From Mytilisepta virgata (Eukaryota; Mollusca; Bivalvia; Mytilida; Mytilidae): a stretch of DNA of 64,000 nt. The stretch lies in contig CM051521.1 of assembly GCA_028015205.1 (NCBI GenBank), positions 122,272,614 through 122,336,613 of the forward strand, written 5' to 3'. The notes under the pieces were generated by a model. It saw only the letters and a program-made list of their open reading frames with translations, was not told where the DNA came from and searched no databases. Numbering within the stretch: the first letter of the stretch is position 1; each line of letters starts with the position of its first letter. This document shows, piece by piece, positions 24,031 to 34,090 of this stretch. A program made the translations under genes and the position numbers.

Positions 24031-27000
24031 AGTTGCAATTAATGTTGTACATGCATTCATTATTAATATCTGTCAGAGAATATTAAAGAAAGGTTTAATT
24101 TGAGCACATATTTGCAAATAAAATGTTTAAATCAGAATATTTCAAAAAGTGCATCTATGTGGTTTTTACACCAAACATTTGGACTTTGGTATAAATTAAT
24201 ACAAACTCAACATGACAAAAAATAGTACAATCAAATCTTCCTTTAAATTAAATACATAAAATTGATTTAGATATATGAAACTTTCCAAATTTATCATCAA
24301 GCATTTTATTTTAGAAATATTTCTGAGATAATAATAGGGATAAATCGATCGGGATAATGTTCAACCATAGAAAACATGTGCATTGTTGATATGTATACAT
24401 ATAGCTGATAAATATTAAATTGCATTCTGCAAAAAAATTACATTTAATGCATCATTTTCCAAAAAAAACCATAGCGGATTAATATGAAGTTATTATCTCA
24501 TTCTTCTATTATTAATGCATTCCTCTTTGTTAACGAAAGACACTCTGATAGTAATTTACAGAATATAAAGTAAACAAAATATATTTGATAAAATGATCAT
24601 AACATGGCATATCAACCCCGGCCCCTCTGTGATCCATAATCATCCCCCAAACCTGCCCATAGTTTAACAGATTTAACTCATTAATATTAAATGTTAAATA
24701 ACACATTCAAAATAAAAATAGACTTTAGTTTGCAAAATACCATTCACTGATTGGTTCTTTACACTGTGAACCAAGTTACCAATGCCATTCAACAGCACTT
24801 CGATTTATTTATTAATTTTCTTCAAACAATAATTCTGTGCTACATGTGCTGATTTTTTATTATATTATTTTATATAAAATCTACAGTCAACTGGTACAAA
24901 TTAATTAAAATAAATAAACAAAAAATCCTATGATAATGCATTTAAAGTTAGATTTGCTGGTGATAAGTATTAAGGCATTGGTTGACATTCCTAATATAAT
25001 CCTTTATCTGACTGATTTTTTTAATTGATATATAAATGACAGAAACCATATCTGACATGCATATCTACATGGGATCCTTTGTTTATGTTGTTATGACAAT
25101 GTATTGAATCACGAAATGCATCTAATAACCAAAAATTGATTATGTTTTCAAAACATGTCTACAATGTGTTTGGCTGCATCAGTTTATAGTTTAATCGAAA
25201 AATTCCTTTATTTAGCATCTTTTGTAAAACACATTTAATTGAAAGTTTGTGTTACTGGTTATAACAGCACGGGCCTGACAAAGGTCAAATTCAAAAATAC
25301 ACTTTAAACCACCCTAACGACACAAAATGCAATTGTCAATTGTGAGCAAATTGAATTTTCCTTCATCAACATATCAATCCATCCACCCACCTGTCAAATA
25401 TTGCTAAACTAATAGCTGAATTTTTTCACTGTGATTTTTATTTTTCATTTTCTTTTTTCTTTTAATAACTTTAAAAATACCGATATATACAAATGTATCA
25501 ATAAGTACTCTTACAGAAGGTAGGTGTATTTGGATAAAATGTCAAACGTTTATATCATAGAGACATTTTGTCTTGCGTTGATAGGACATTTTGTTGTCAA
25601 CTCAAGCTTGTAATTAAAATGAAAACATGTGACATGTAATGTAAAAGGAGTGAAAAATGTTTGGCAAAGTGTCATACTGACATGTCTTTACTTAAATCTT
25701 CAACAAAAGATCAAAAGATCTGTTTGATTTACAATTTTAGTTTTTGCAGATTAAATTAAAAACTTCAGGTTTGATGCTTAAAATTATTGGAGACAGTGAA
25801 TTTCAATTTCAAACCAAGTAAATTTTTGTTCAGAGCAATAAAACATTTTTTTCTCACTATTATTAATATACAGTTTTATGATTTTGGAAATGGTCCACAT
25901 TTTGTAAGATTCTGAGTGTAATCTCAATTTTACTTGTCTGCCCTAATTGACTGTATTTCTTACTGGTTCTTCAAACAACCAAATTGACACACTATCTACT
26001 TGTGCCATGGTGATTCTGGTTTTTAAAACACATCTTTTTCATATTGGTTGGTAATACAAGACATGTAAATAGATATATAATAAAGAATGTTAGATGTCAA
26101 AACATGTTTTAATGAGGTTTATTTACTAAATCATCAACTAGTCCTGAACAACTTGTCATGAACCAGTCTGATCTCAATATAGATAACATGTTTCTATTGT
26201 CTTATTATAAAAATTGTCGACACCTTTAACCCCAAATTTAAGAAAACCTTATTATTTTCGAACTACTTATTGTTCGTGATATTACAAACAAACAATACAC
26301 AAGCCGGTAATGTGCTTAATTAACCCTTTGATGTCGAAAAAAAATCCACAAAAGAATGGTCTCGGTCAATTAACTTCCAAACAAATGGAGAAATATTTAA
26401 AACAAATGTATATATGCTGATATAAGAGATCTGTACACTGCCAGTTGTGGTTAAATCTCTAAGTATCCATGACAAGGGAAATAACTCCATTTTCAATCAG
26501 GCTTTAAAAAGACACTATTTGGCAACAGTACTTCTATGATCATCCATATAAACAGTATTATGTGTTGATTGACCCCAGTAAGTAAGGAAAGTAAGAAACA
26601 AATTAGAATGACAGGCACGATTGTTTTTATCATGACAAAATGAACAAACTGACAAATCTTTTCATAGATTGATTATTTCAATAAATTTCAATTTGTCTGA
26701 GTCCGAATTCTTAGAACTGGCTAAGACTGTGGGTCAGAAGACAACCTCCATCTAAATAAAAACTTCGGAAACTTGCAATTTCCATCAAGAGTCAGCATGT
26801 ATAAATGTTTTTTGATTTGCAAATTTTTTATTTTTCTTTAAAAATTCACTGATTTGCTTCTATATGTTTAACAGTTTTATGTCATATTTTTTAATACATA
26901 AGACCTCAATATTAATTCTTGGTATGGCTGACTAAATACATCTATCTTTATTCTACATGCAAAACTATTTAACCAGATGGCTATTTAGTTCTAAGACAAA

Positions 27001-27060
27001 TAGTTGTAATTGAAACATTGACTTATGATTAGAAATTTCCTAATTTTATGTAGGTTAAGT
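24031..27060. other. Long AT-rich spacer or intron
   Basis: No gene recognised over about 3 kb. A GC-richer minus-strand stretch at 24600-24660 (GGGGGATGATTATGGATCAC) stays open for about 39 codons but has no clear splice pair, so it is not called. Confidence 0.4.
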
Positions 27061-27063
27061 CCA

Positions 27064-27850
27064 TTAGAGAATCAGCTCAATTGGGGTGTATCCAATTTTA
27101 CCATGAAACTTTGTAAGGTCAACATGACCAATTCCACTGTGGACATGGATTTGAAGCAGCAATAAAGAGCTAAGTTGGTGTTTGCTTTCAGATTCCTTAA
27201 AATGACTATGAATTTGGATAAACAAATAATTTAGTGGAACACTGTTGATTTGCAGGAAGATTTTCAACCCACCAAGAACTATCAATAGACAAAATACGGT
27301 GGATCTAGGTATTACAGTTTCTGAGAAATGGACTTAATCACGAAAATGTGATGCAGGTTACTTAAGCATGAAATTGAAGTCAACGTCAAAAGGCAGGTGT
27401 CAGACTGACATGTACCCACCAACAACTATCTATTGACCAATTATGGTGGGTCTAGGAACTCTAGTTGCTGAGAAATGGACTTAACCACGAAAATGTGACA
27501 AAGTCACCCAAGTATGAAATTGAGGTCATGGTTCCAAGCCAGGTGTCAGACTGGCATGTCCCCACTAAGAACTATCTTTAGACCAAATATGGTTGGCCTA
27601 GGTATTATAGTTGCTGAGAATTGGATTTAACCATGAAACTTGGACGCATATTTAACATTTATGTTTTTGAAGTCAGTGAATCATGAAAATGAGGTCAGGG
27701 TCACAAGTCAAGTATACTGCGGAAAACCTTATTCAATGAGCTATCTGTGGATCACAAATCTTAATTGTAGGTATTATATTTGCAAAGTTAATAAAGTTTT
27801 TAAAAAGTTTACGCCGCTGCCAGAAAGTAATGCCTATATCTCACCTTCGC
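27064..27850. repeat. Tandem repeat of ~150 bp, about four units
   Basis: Units share CCACCAAGAACTATC, GGTGGATCTAGGTATTA, TTGCTGAGAAATGGACTTAA, GTATGAAATTGAGGTCA and CAGGTGTCAGACTGACATG. The last unit is diverged and ends near GCCGCTGCCAGAAAGTAATG, TCGCGACTTTCGTGGCAGGT. The long open frame at 27640-28248 starts inside this repeat and is not called as a gene. Confidence 0.7.
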
Positions 27851-30800
27851 GACTTTCGTGGCAGGTGAGACAAAAACAAGTTAAATATTTAAGTGATGAT
27901 ATACAGCTTCAGTCATTTAAGCAATTTCTACAAGACTTCAATTGTCTTTCTCTTAATGGACCATGTTCTTGTAGAAGCTGTACAAAGTCTTTGGTCTCTT
28001 ATCTTTCTTACAGTTCTGTTTTCCCCAAGGACATGGCAAACCTTAGTGACCTGTTAATTGACATTTCTGTATCATCATCATCACTTTGGTCTCTTTTTTC
28101 ACCAATGCTGTCTGTTGTGGTCTTTCTCTTTCTGTACTGGTACTCTGTATCTGTTGATTTCCTTTTCCGTTTACTGTCTGCTCTGCAGGCCCCTGGACAA
28201 GCCTCTTGTTGTCATTTAAATTCAGGGAATGCTCTTGCCACAGTATAGTTGTTGCATTCTTGGCTTTGGTCATGCTAGTTATGGTGCCATCTTATATCAG
28301 CTTGTGGTAGTCTTGTGCCCATGTTCATGAGTTATTTGTTTCTGATCACCTCATTTTTCTTAATGTAATCTCTGTGGGTCTGTTTCTGGGGTAGGTCTTG
28401 TGATGGGGTTGGTCGGTTTCTGGGGTAGGTCTTGTGATAGGGTAAACTGTTGCTTCATCTAGATTTGTAGTTCTTGAGATAACAAATTCTTGAAATGATT
28501 GTGTTTATATGTCTCTGGATAATGATCTGTGCTCTGTCCATAACAGATATTTGTTCTATTCAAAATATTTTTTTCTTTTGATGTCACAAGTACAATTAAT
28601 TATGCTTTTGAATTTAACTACAATAATGATTCATTGATACTGGTATTGTAAAAAATTTTTATACCAGTATTTTGCTCAATTGCAATTGCCAAGTAAAGGA
28701 GATAACAGATTCTCAAGCCCAGACAAGCCTATGTTGTGTGTTTAGGCTGCAACTTTCAATTTTTACTAATTTACATGAACTAAATAAAATTGACGGCACA
28801 TCTTTTCACCCCAACACACAGTATAAATGCATATTTTTATCGACAATGAAGTGTTTTGTTGTAAATAAACAGTTTTCTACTATAGAAATCAGTAAATTTA
28901 CCTAAAAACTTTTTGGGAAATTATTTCATGCCCTATACTATCGTCAAAATATGCTACCCAAACACACTATGGGTAGTGCTCCATAATAAATGGAGGAACA
29001 TACAAGAAAATGAACTGAACGTAAGGGGCATATACAATATAACAAAATGAACTCGAAAGATAGGCATTACAACTGCCACCAGGGGAAAACAAAGACTAAT
29101 AACTCAAAACTACAGGAGGTTGTGACCTTTAGTTTGGTTGAAATATTTTTAAAAAAGTCTGTCTTATTGAATGAGAGTAATTATACACTGATTTATTTAT
29201 GCTCACTATTAAGGTAAGGTGAAATACTAATAACACCAATAGTATGAAGTAAAATTTGAATTATTGAAAGTACTCACATAAGGAAATATTTTTTTTGAGT
29301 TATCCCCCTTGTCACACAGTTTTGTATGTTTAGAAAAGAACTATTTGCAGAATTTTAACATTTTCACATAAGTTACAGAAGTTAAAGTTTAATATATCAT
29401 AACTGATGAGGGCAAAAACTGAAATACGCATATTTAAAAACTCTTCTCAAAATTATGAAATCTTAGTTGTAATGCCTACCAAAGATTACATCTTAAATAT
29501 TTTTTTATTATAAAAAGATGTGAAAAACATTGATACAATTAGAAAGTAACAAACCTGAATAATGATGTGTTTTGATGTGACCTAGTATGTTGGGGTTTTC
29601 ATTGTCATAAGCAATATAATAAATAAATGACCTCATACATGTAGGTTTCTTATAAGCATTTTTAAACTTTTTCCATCATAAAAATATCTCAAAAACATAA
29701 AGACAACTAGAAAAAACAAAATATAGTGTGTGTTGGGGTTTATTTGGGTGTGTTGGAGTGAAAAGTCGAGCACTAAAATTAACAAAACTTACACCGACAC
29801 TTCCAAGGGAACAGGTTTCCTCAAATAACGACCTGTCATGATCATGACTGCTTGAAGTCAAGCTTGAGCACACCATTAAGATATTCAAATTCAGTGTTTG
29901 AACTCATTTCATCTGTCAAAGTTTTGAAATACCAATTATAAGTTTCCACGAAGTCTCTTGTCTTACTCTGTCTCTGTTGTGTTGACTTTTGTCTTGAAAG
30001 CAGAAAGTTGAGTGTATTTTACGGCGATACGAATATGGGGTGTTTATGAAATATCTTGTTTTGTTTTTAACTTCTGCTATTGGAATTAAATTGTCAGGTT
30101 AGTAAGAAACCCAAACAGTAAATCAGCAGAAAATTTTCTAACACAGTTGTCCTTCACTTGGTATCGAATAAAAACAAATAAAATGGCTGACAAATTTCCC
30201 ACAAAGCCTTTTTTTTTACTGTTTTGTCCGAATACCGATTTATATAATTTTAGCTTCAGCGCACATTAACTGGACCTTTAAAGTCTGTATGGCGTATCAA
30301 TATAAATCTTTAAGATATCTCATACTTTGAAACATATCTTATATACTTAAAACATATCATGTTTTAAAGATGTATTCAATAGTGGGAGAATTTGTCATTT
30401 TTTTCAAATTGCAATGAGATAACTATAATCATGATTGTCATTAATTATTGTAGCAAAATTTATGACAAACATTCTCTCGACGTTTTGAATAAATCATCAA
30501 GTAACCGCTGTGGTGAGGGTATGTCAGTTTTTTTAAATTGTATACAATCCTTCTTCACGATCCGTTAACAAAGAAAAGTTTAGTACACTGCAGTAACGAT
30601 CATCACATTGCCGCCAGTACTCACTGGCCTTTCGGAATCTTCTGGTTTAAATAAACATCAACAGTTTAAAGTCTTTTCACTCATGAATTTGATACAGTTG
30701 TTGGACAAGAGATGACATGATCAAGACCATACACTTCTTACTGGACGATTTTGTTTGTTTGGCAATACTGTGTATCGACAAACTGTGGGTACAAACTGTG

Positions 30801-30885
30801 CTCATCTTTTTACCGACTTATTTCTACACTGTAATAAATAGTGAAGAAAACTGAACAATGAAAAAACTCCTTAAAGATGAAATTC
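27851..30885. other. Spacer with a degraded repeat frame
   Basis: The minus strand at 28043-28340 reads a Gln/Lys/Glu-rich frame (TILWQEHSLNLNDNK, QSTSTERERPQQTALVKKE) interrupted by stops. It looks like a decayed transposon-encoded segment, but I cannot name it. The rest is AT-rich with no clear gene. Confidence 0.3.
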
Positions 30886-30889
30886 AGGA

Positions 30890-31130
30890 TCATGATAAAT
30901 TAAATCGGTGTACTTACTGTTGATGACCCCGAGTTTCTAACAATGCAACAGACATTTATCCAAAAGAGATACATACGAATAGTAAATGTCAATTTTTAGA
31001 TCTTACCATAAATATCGAAACTGGGGAGATATATACTAAAATTTATGATAAAAGGGCGACTTCAGTTTTCCAGTTACTAACTTTATCTTCTTGTCAGAGA
31101 CGTGCCGGTTGCACCATCGTATGGTATTTA
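30890..31130 (+). pseudogene. Reverse transcriptase C-terminal fragment
   Basis: In one plus frame from about 30960 the sequence reads IYPKEIHTNSKCQFLDLTIN and then ETGEIYTKIYDKRATS. This combines the FLDL and YDKR words that follow the palm domain in a large family of animal reverse transcriptases. Just upstream, a weak YLLLM word sits where the catalytic YxDD would be expected, already decayed. The fragment stops shortly before the inverted repeat of the virus-like element begins at 31186. No LTR or other domain accompanies it. Confidence 0.5.
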
Positions 31131-31185
31131 CAAGCTTAATTGTGTGTTTTTCAAGAATTTGCTTGAAATGGTCAGAAGAGAGAAT

Positions 31186-31320
31186 AGTGTAAAAAGGGGG
31201 ATTCTACACCACCCCCACTTTTCAAGGGGAAATCCTGCATAGAACCCTAACCCCGACGTCCAGATGCAAACGGACGGCATCCCTATTGAGTACTAGGTAA
31301 ATACAAGAATTATGGCTTTC
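31186..31320 (+). repeat. Left terminal inverted repeat of the virus-like element
   Basis: It pairs with 39611-39747. Shared words in order: AGTGTAAAAAGGGGGATTCT, CACCACCCCCACTTTTCAA, GATGCAAACGGACGGCATCC, CTATTGAGTACTAGG and AAGAATTATGGCTTTC. The last word includes the start codon of the first gene (31312), so the repeat should contain that gene's promoter. A few substitutions and a small indel separate the two copies. Confidence 0.95.
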
Positions 31321-32280
31321 GTACAGAGCATAAGTCAGGTCGCCCCAGAGGATAGTTGGGATGTGGACACCTTAAAGAGAGGTGTGCCCCAGATTGAAAT
31401 AAATAAAGGGATGGAATCCAGTAGTGATAATATGAATCGCTACCAGGATTTCTTTCTGGAGAATGAGGAAGATTTGGAGGATCTCGCTCCAACCCCAACC
31501 CCCAAACGACACCAGCTGTGCTGCAATGCCCCCAACGTGACGCAGATGAACGAGCATACCCAGCAGTGCCAAAATTGCGGTGCGCAGCCAATGAAGCCGC
31601 GATTTGAGCATCAACCAGGGAAGCAGAAGACCACCTGCGGCGTCCCACTCAAGAGGAAGAAGGGGCAATTATGCAAGAGCAAGCCCGGGAAAGATGGTCT
31701 CTGCTGGAGGCATAGCAAGCAACCACGTCAGCAGCAGGAGGGGGTCATCCCAGTGGAGGGTAAGATGGTGGTAAAAGAGACCATGAAGACCCTCCGTCAA
31801 ATAGCCCAGGATGAGGGTCTGAGGGGGTTCAGTAGGAAGAACAAGGAGGCCTTGCTGAAGCTCATCGAGGAGAAAACCACTCGTAAATTTGCCCGCAAGG
31901 AAGTCTTCAGCAAGAAACAGCTCAAAGCGCTAACAAAGAATCGTGGCCTCACCAAGTACTCCCAGCTGAAGAGAGACGATCTGCTCCAGCTGGTGGAAGA
32001 GGACATCAAAAGCGTCCCAGTCGAGGATGGGATCAACATCACCGATAGGCGCCAGGCACTGAATGGCGTATTTGGCACGGTCGTCATCGAACCTGCGAAG
32101 CCGCACGACATAGTCACTTTTCTGAAGGTAAGTCGGAGCACCATCACCAGCACCATCTCCGATGCACTCATCGAAAAGAAGGGATTGAAGGTGCACTTAG
32201 TGCTCCTAGCAGAGCTGGTGAAATACCTCTGTCACCCCCTACTTTCGATCAGCCCTTGTTACCCTCACGCAGTCATCTGA
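31312..32280 (+). CDS. Zinc-cluster and SAP-motif protein, front part of a DNA polymerase B-type gene
   Basis: The open frame gives 322 residues. Residues 70-89 hold CC then CQNC, and residues 109-134 hold C, C, C and H in a GLCWRHSK context, suggesting two zinc-binding clusters. Two SAP-like motifs follow at about 160-188 (LRQIAQDEGLRGFSRKNKEA) and 203-232 (LTKNRGLTKYSQLKRDDLL), which usually bind DNA. From about 250 the protein enters the amino-terminal region typical of protein-primed polymerase genes in these elements, then shifts frame near 32210-32250. The ATG at 31312 lies in the inverted repeat. Met41 (31432) begins MNRYQDFFLEN, which matches the start of the gene at 35671, so the ancestral start may be there and the first 40 residues could be a fusion. 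Confidence 0.7.
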   Translation: MAFVQSISQVAPEDSWDVDTLKRGVPQIEINKGMESSSDNMNRYQDFFLENEEDLEDLAPTPTPKRHQLCCNAPNVTQMNEHTQQCQNCGAQPMKPRFEHQPGKQKTTCGVPLKRKKGQLCKSKPGKDGLCWRHSKQPRQQQEGVIPVEGKMVVKETMKTLRQIAQDEGLRGFSRKNKEALLKLIEEKTTRKFARKEVFSKKQLKALTKNRGLTKYSQLKRDDLLQLVEEDIKSVPVEDGINITDRRQALNGVFGTVVIEPAKPHDIVTFLKVSRSTITSTISDALIEKKGLKVHLVLLAELVKYLCHPLLSISPCYPHAVI

Positions 32281-32880
32281 CCTTGAATTGGAGATTGCGT
32301 TCATGATGGAGAAGATCAAGGAAAATATGGCTAGATATGTGCGCGAAGGGAGCGGGTGGAACTTCGGCCACATCGAGAAGTTAGATATCCATCTCAACCA
32401 ATTCAAGCCGCTCGCGGGTAGCTCCTACATACCAACCCCATCAGCACTCGCGAAAAAGAAGGCGATCGTCAATGTGAAATATGAGGTTGATCGCTGCTTC
32501 CAGTGGGCGGTGCTGGCAGCCCTGCATCAAGATGAAGTAGATGGCAATCATGCATACCGCGTAGCTCAGTACAAAGATGGGAGGATGAGCTAAAATTCGA
32601 AGGCATCGACTTCCCGGTCTCGCTCAAGGCGATCGATAAATTCGAGAGGCAGAATGCCTCCATCAACGTCAACGTCTTTGGCTTCGACGGCGTAAAGAAG
32701 GGTAAGGATGAGGAAGAGGATCTCCAGGTATATCCCCTCAGGATATCTAAGAATACGGGCCCCACCCACGTAGATCTTCTCTTCCTGACCCGTGAAGGCA
32801 AGCAGCATTACTGCTGGATCAAGAGCATCTCTCGACTCCTAACCTCCCAAGTGACCGGCAGATGCCCATCCCACACTTAG
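32213..32880 (+). pseudogene. Protein-primed DNA polymerase B, amino-terminal remnant
   Basis: This stretch continues the gene at 31312 in two other frames: to the stop at 32593, and from about 32575 to a TAG at 32878-32880. Recognisable words are GSGWNFGHIEKLDIH, PLAGSSYIPTP, KKAIVNVKYEVDRCFQWAV, then FEGIDFPVSLKAIDKFE, INVNVFGF, VYPLRIS and HYCWIKSISRL. This order is that of the region upstream of the exonuclease domain in Polinton-type polymerases. Everything beyond (exonuclease and polymerase motifs such as YxDTD) is absent, so the gene cannot make an active enzyme. The break is followed by a small direct repeat (32860-32958). Confidence 0.75.
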
Positions 32881-32958
32881 CAGGCTCTGAGGGGTGTGGA
32901 TGCCCATCCCTCCTCTTCTGCACTTGGCAGGCTCTGACGGGTGCGAATGCCCATACCT
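32860..32958. repeat. Direct repeat at the polymerase deletion scar
   Basis: GATGCCCATCCC, ACTTAGCAGGCTCTGA, GGGGTGTGGATGCCCATCCC, ACTTGGCAGGCTCTGACGGG, TGCGAATGCCCAT: two and a half copies of a unit containing GCAGGCTCTGA and GATGCCCAT. It lies exactly where the polymerase reading frame stops and before the protease start. Confidence 0.8.
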
Positions 32959-32964
32959 AGATAA

Positions 32965-33388
32965 ATGAGCAGCATACTCGTGCACGGCATCTTCCTCCCC
33001 CAAAAGCCCTCTCCAACGTAGAGCTCGACGAAGCTGCCACGGCCCTAGGCATCCCTCGATTCAGAGGAGTATTCATGTGCGATGCCCTACCGCCCAACCC
33101 CAACCCATCGACTGCGGCATCCTGAATCACGACGATCGCGATGGCCCCGGCACTCACTGGACGTGCTGGCATAAGCGCGAAGGACTCAAAGTCTACTTCG
33201 ACCCTTACGACCTACCTCCACCCGACGAGATGGTCGACTATCTGCGACCGGAAATTCAATATAATACCGACGAGCTGCAGCGGCACGGTGACGTGGTCTG
33301 CGGACACTTTTGCCTGCACGTACTGAAGCTCCTATCGGAAGGTCGGATGCTCGAGGAGGTGATCTTCGGACTATTGATAAATGGATAA
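32965..33388 (+). pseudogene. Adenain-like maturation cysteine protease, frameshifted
   Basis: The likely original start is the ATG at 32965 in the shared context AGATAAATG. The frame breaks near 33015 and again near 33100; the final frame runs 33077-33388. Readable parts are GIPRFRGVFMCDALP, then CGILNHDDRDGPGTHWTCW with the catalytic His of GTHW, the YFDPYDLPPPDEM segment, and VVCGHFCLHVLKLL with the catalytic Cys. This is the order of the adenovirus-type (Ulp1-fold) capsid maturation protease found in Polintons. The length of about 140 residues would be short but normal for these elements. It ends overlapping the next gene by 8 bases (ATGGATAA). Without both frames restored it is probably inactive. 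Confidence 0.8.
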
Positions 33389-33986
33389 GTTTGGATCTCA
33401 CTCGAGGAAGCGTATGCCCGTCTGGCGGATGCTCCAGGACCTCGATATGAATGATCATCGCATCACTAGCCTGGGATTGCCTCAGGAGGCCTCGGACGCT
33501 GAGACGAAACGCTGGGTGAATCTGCAATTGAAAGATGACCAGAAGGATATCGATGAGCTCGAGGCAGAGGTCGAAAAAGTCTGGAAAGCGTTCGAGGAAA
33601 AGGAGAAACGCTTGGAGGGTATCGAGAAAAATGTGGCAAAGTGCTTGCCTACGACCGGTGGAAAGATGAATGGCGATATAGATATGCAGGACCATGCGAT
33701 TCACAACCTTCCTGAGGGGATCGACGCCAAGGATCCAATTACGAAAGGTTGGTATGCCAAGAACTGGCAGGATCTGGTCTTAAAAATGCAGGAGAAGATA
33801 GACACTGCAGAATCTAAATGTAAAATCCTCGAAGATCAGATTTTTGATAACCAGGAAAAGATTGAGGCTCTTGAGACGTATGTCAAGCTCAAGCATTCAT
33901 CTGGTGAAAGGATCGGCAGACGTTCGGTGAGTGATATAATAAATTACGAAAGTACCATTGACTCAATCAAAGAATCGCAGGGTTGA
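33381..33986 (+). CDS. Fibre-like protein with coiled coil
   Basis: 201 residues, intact, starting at ATG in the context TTGATAAATGGAT. Two related segments, DLDMNDHRITSLGLPQEASD with TKRWVN (about 21-48) and DIDMQDHAIHNLPEGIDAKD with TKGWY (about 99-125), match the style of the short beta repeat seen at the tips or stalks of phage and virus fibres (a D-M/N-N-x-I-x-x-L-x-x-P-x-x-x-x-D-A-x-x-K pattern). Between and after them are heptad-rich, charged helices (50-85 and 125-170), suitable for a trimeric coiled coil. A role as an attachment fibre is inference from the repeats and the capsid-gene neighbourhood. There are no membrane segments or signal peptide. The gene is open while its neighbours are broken. 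Confidence 0.6.
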   Translation: MDKFGSHSRKRMPVWRMLQDLDMNDHRITSLGLPQEASDAETKRWVNLQLKDDQKDIDELEAEVEKVWKAFEEKEKRLEGIEKNVAKCLPTTGGKMNGDIDMQDHAIHNLPEGIDAKDPITKGWYAKNWQDLVLKMQEKIDTAESKCKILEDQIFDNQEKIEALETYVKLKHSSGERIGRRSVSDIINYESTIDSIKESQG

Positions 33987-34051
33987 CCTACTCTCTCAAC
34001 TTTTCAGGCCCCACCCCAGGGACCCGAAAAATTGGAGCTCAGAAGCCTACC

Positions 34052-34083
34052 TTTTTGGATGCTCATAGAGGGCATCCAAAAAA
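34052..34083. terminator. Hairpin between convergent genes
   Basis: TTTTTGGATGC, loop TCATAGAG, then GCATCCAAAAA: an 11-bp perfect stem lying between the stop of the fibre-like gene (33986) and the stop of the minus-strand integrase composite (about 34091). It reads the same from both sides, so it could end or mark the 3' ends of both transcripts. Function is inferred only from position. Confidence 0.6.
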
Positions 34084-34090
34084 GCCCCCC

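Noticed and set aside
27640..28248. 202-codon plus-strand open frame
   Set aside because: It starts in a tandem repeat, has no start context, and the opposite strand has a decayed repeat frame; no family words.
29676..29888. Minus-strand frame that could be a first exon (MVCSSLTSSSHDHDRSLFEE) before a GTGTAAGT donor
   Set aside because: Only a weak donor and no link to another exon or family.
31372..31668. Minus-strand open frames opposite the first gene of the virus-like element (also 31797-32171, 32469-32801, 33186-33704, 35183-35542, 37425-37964)
   Set aside because: They are shadows of the real plus-strand genes in GC-rich DNA: no family words, no junction-type start context.
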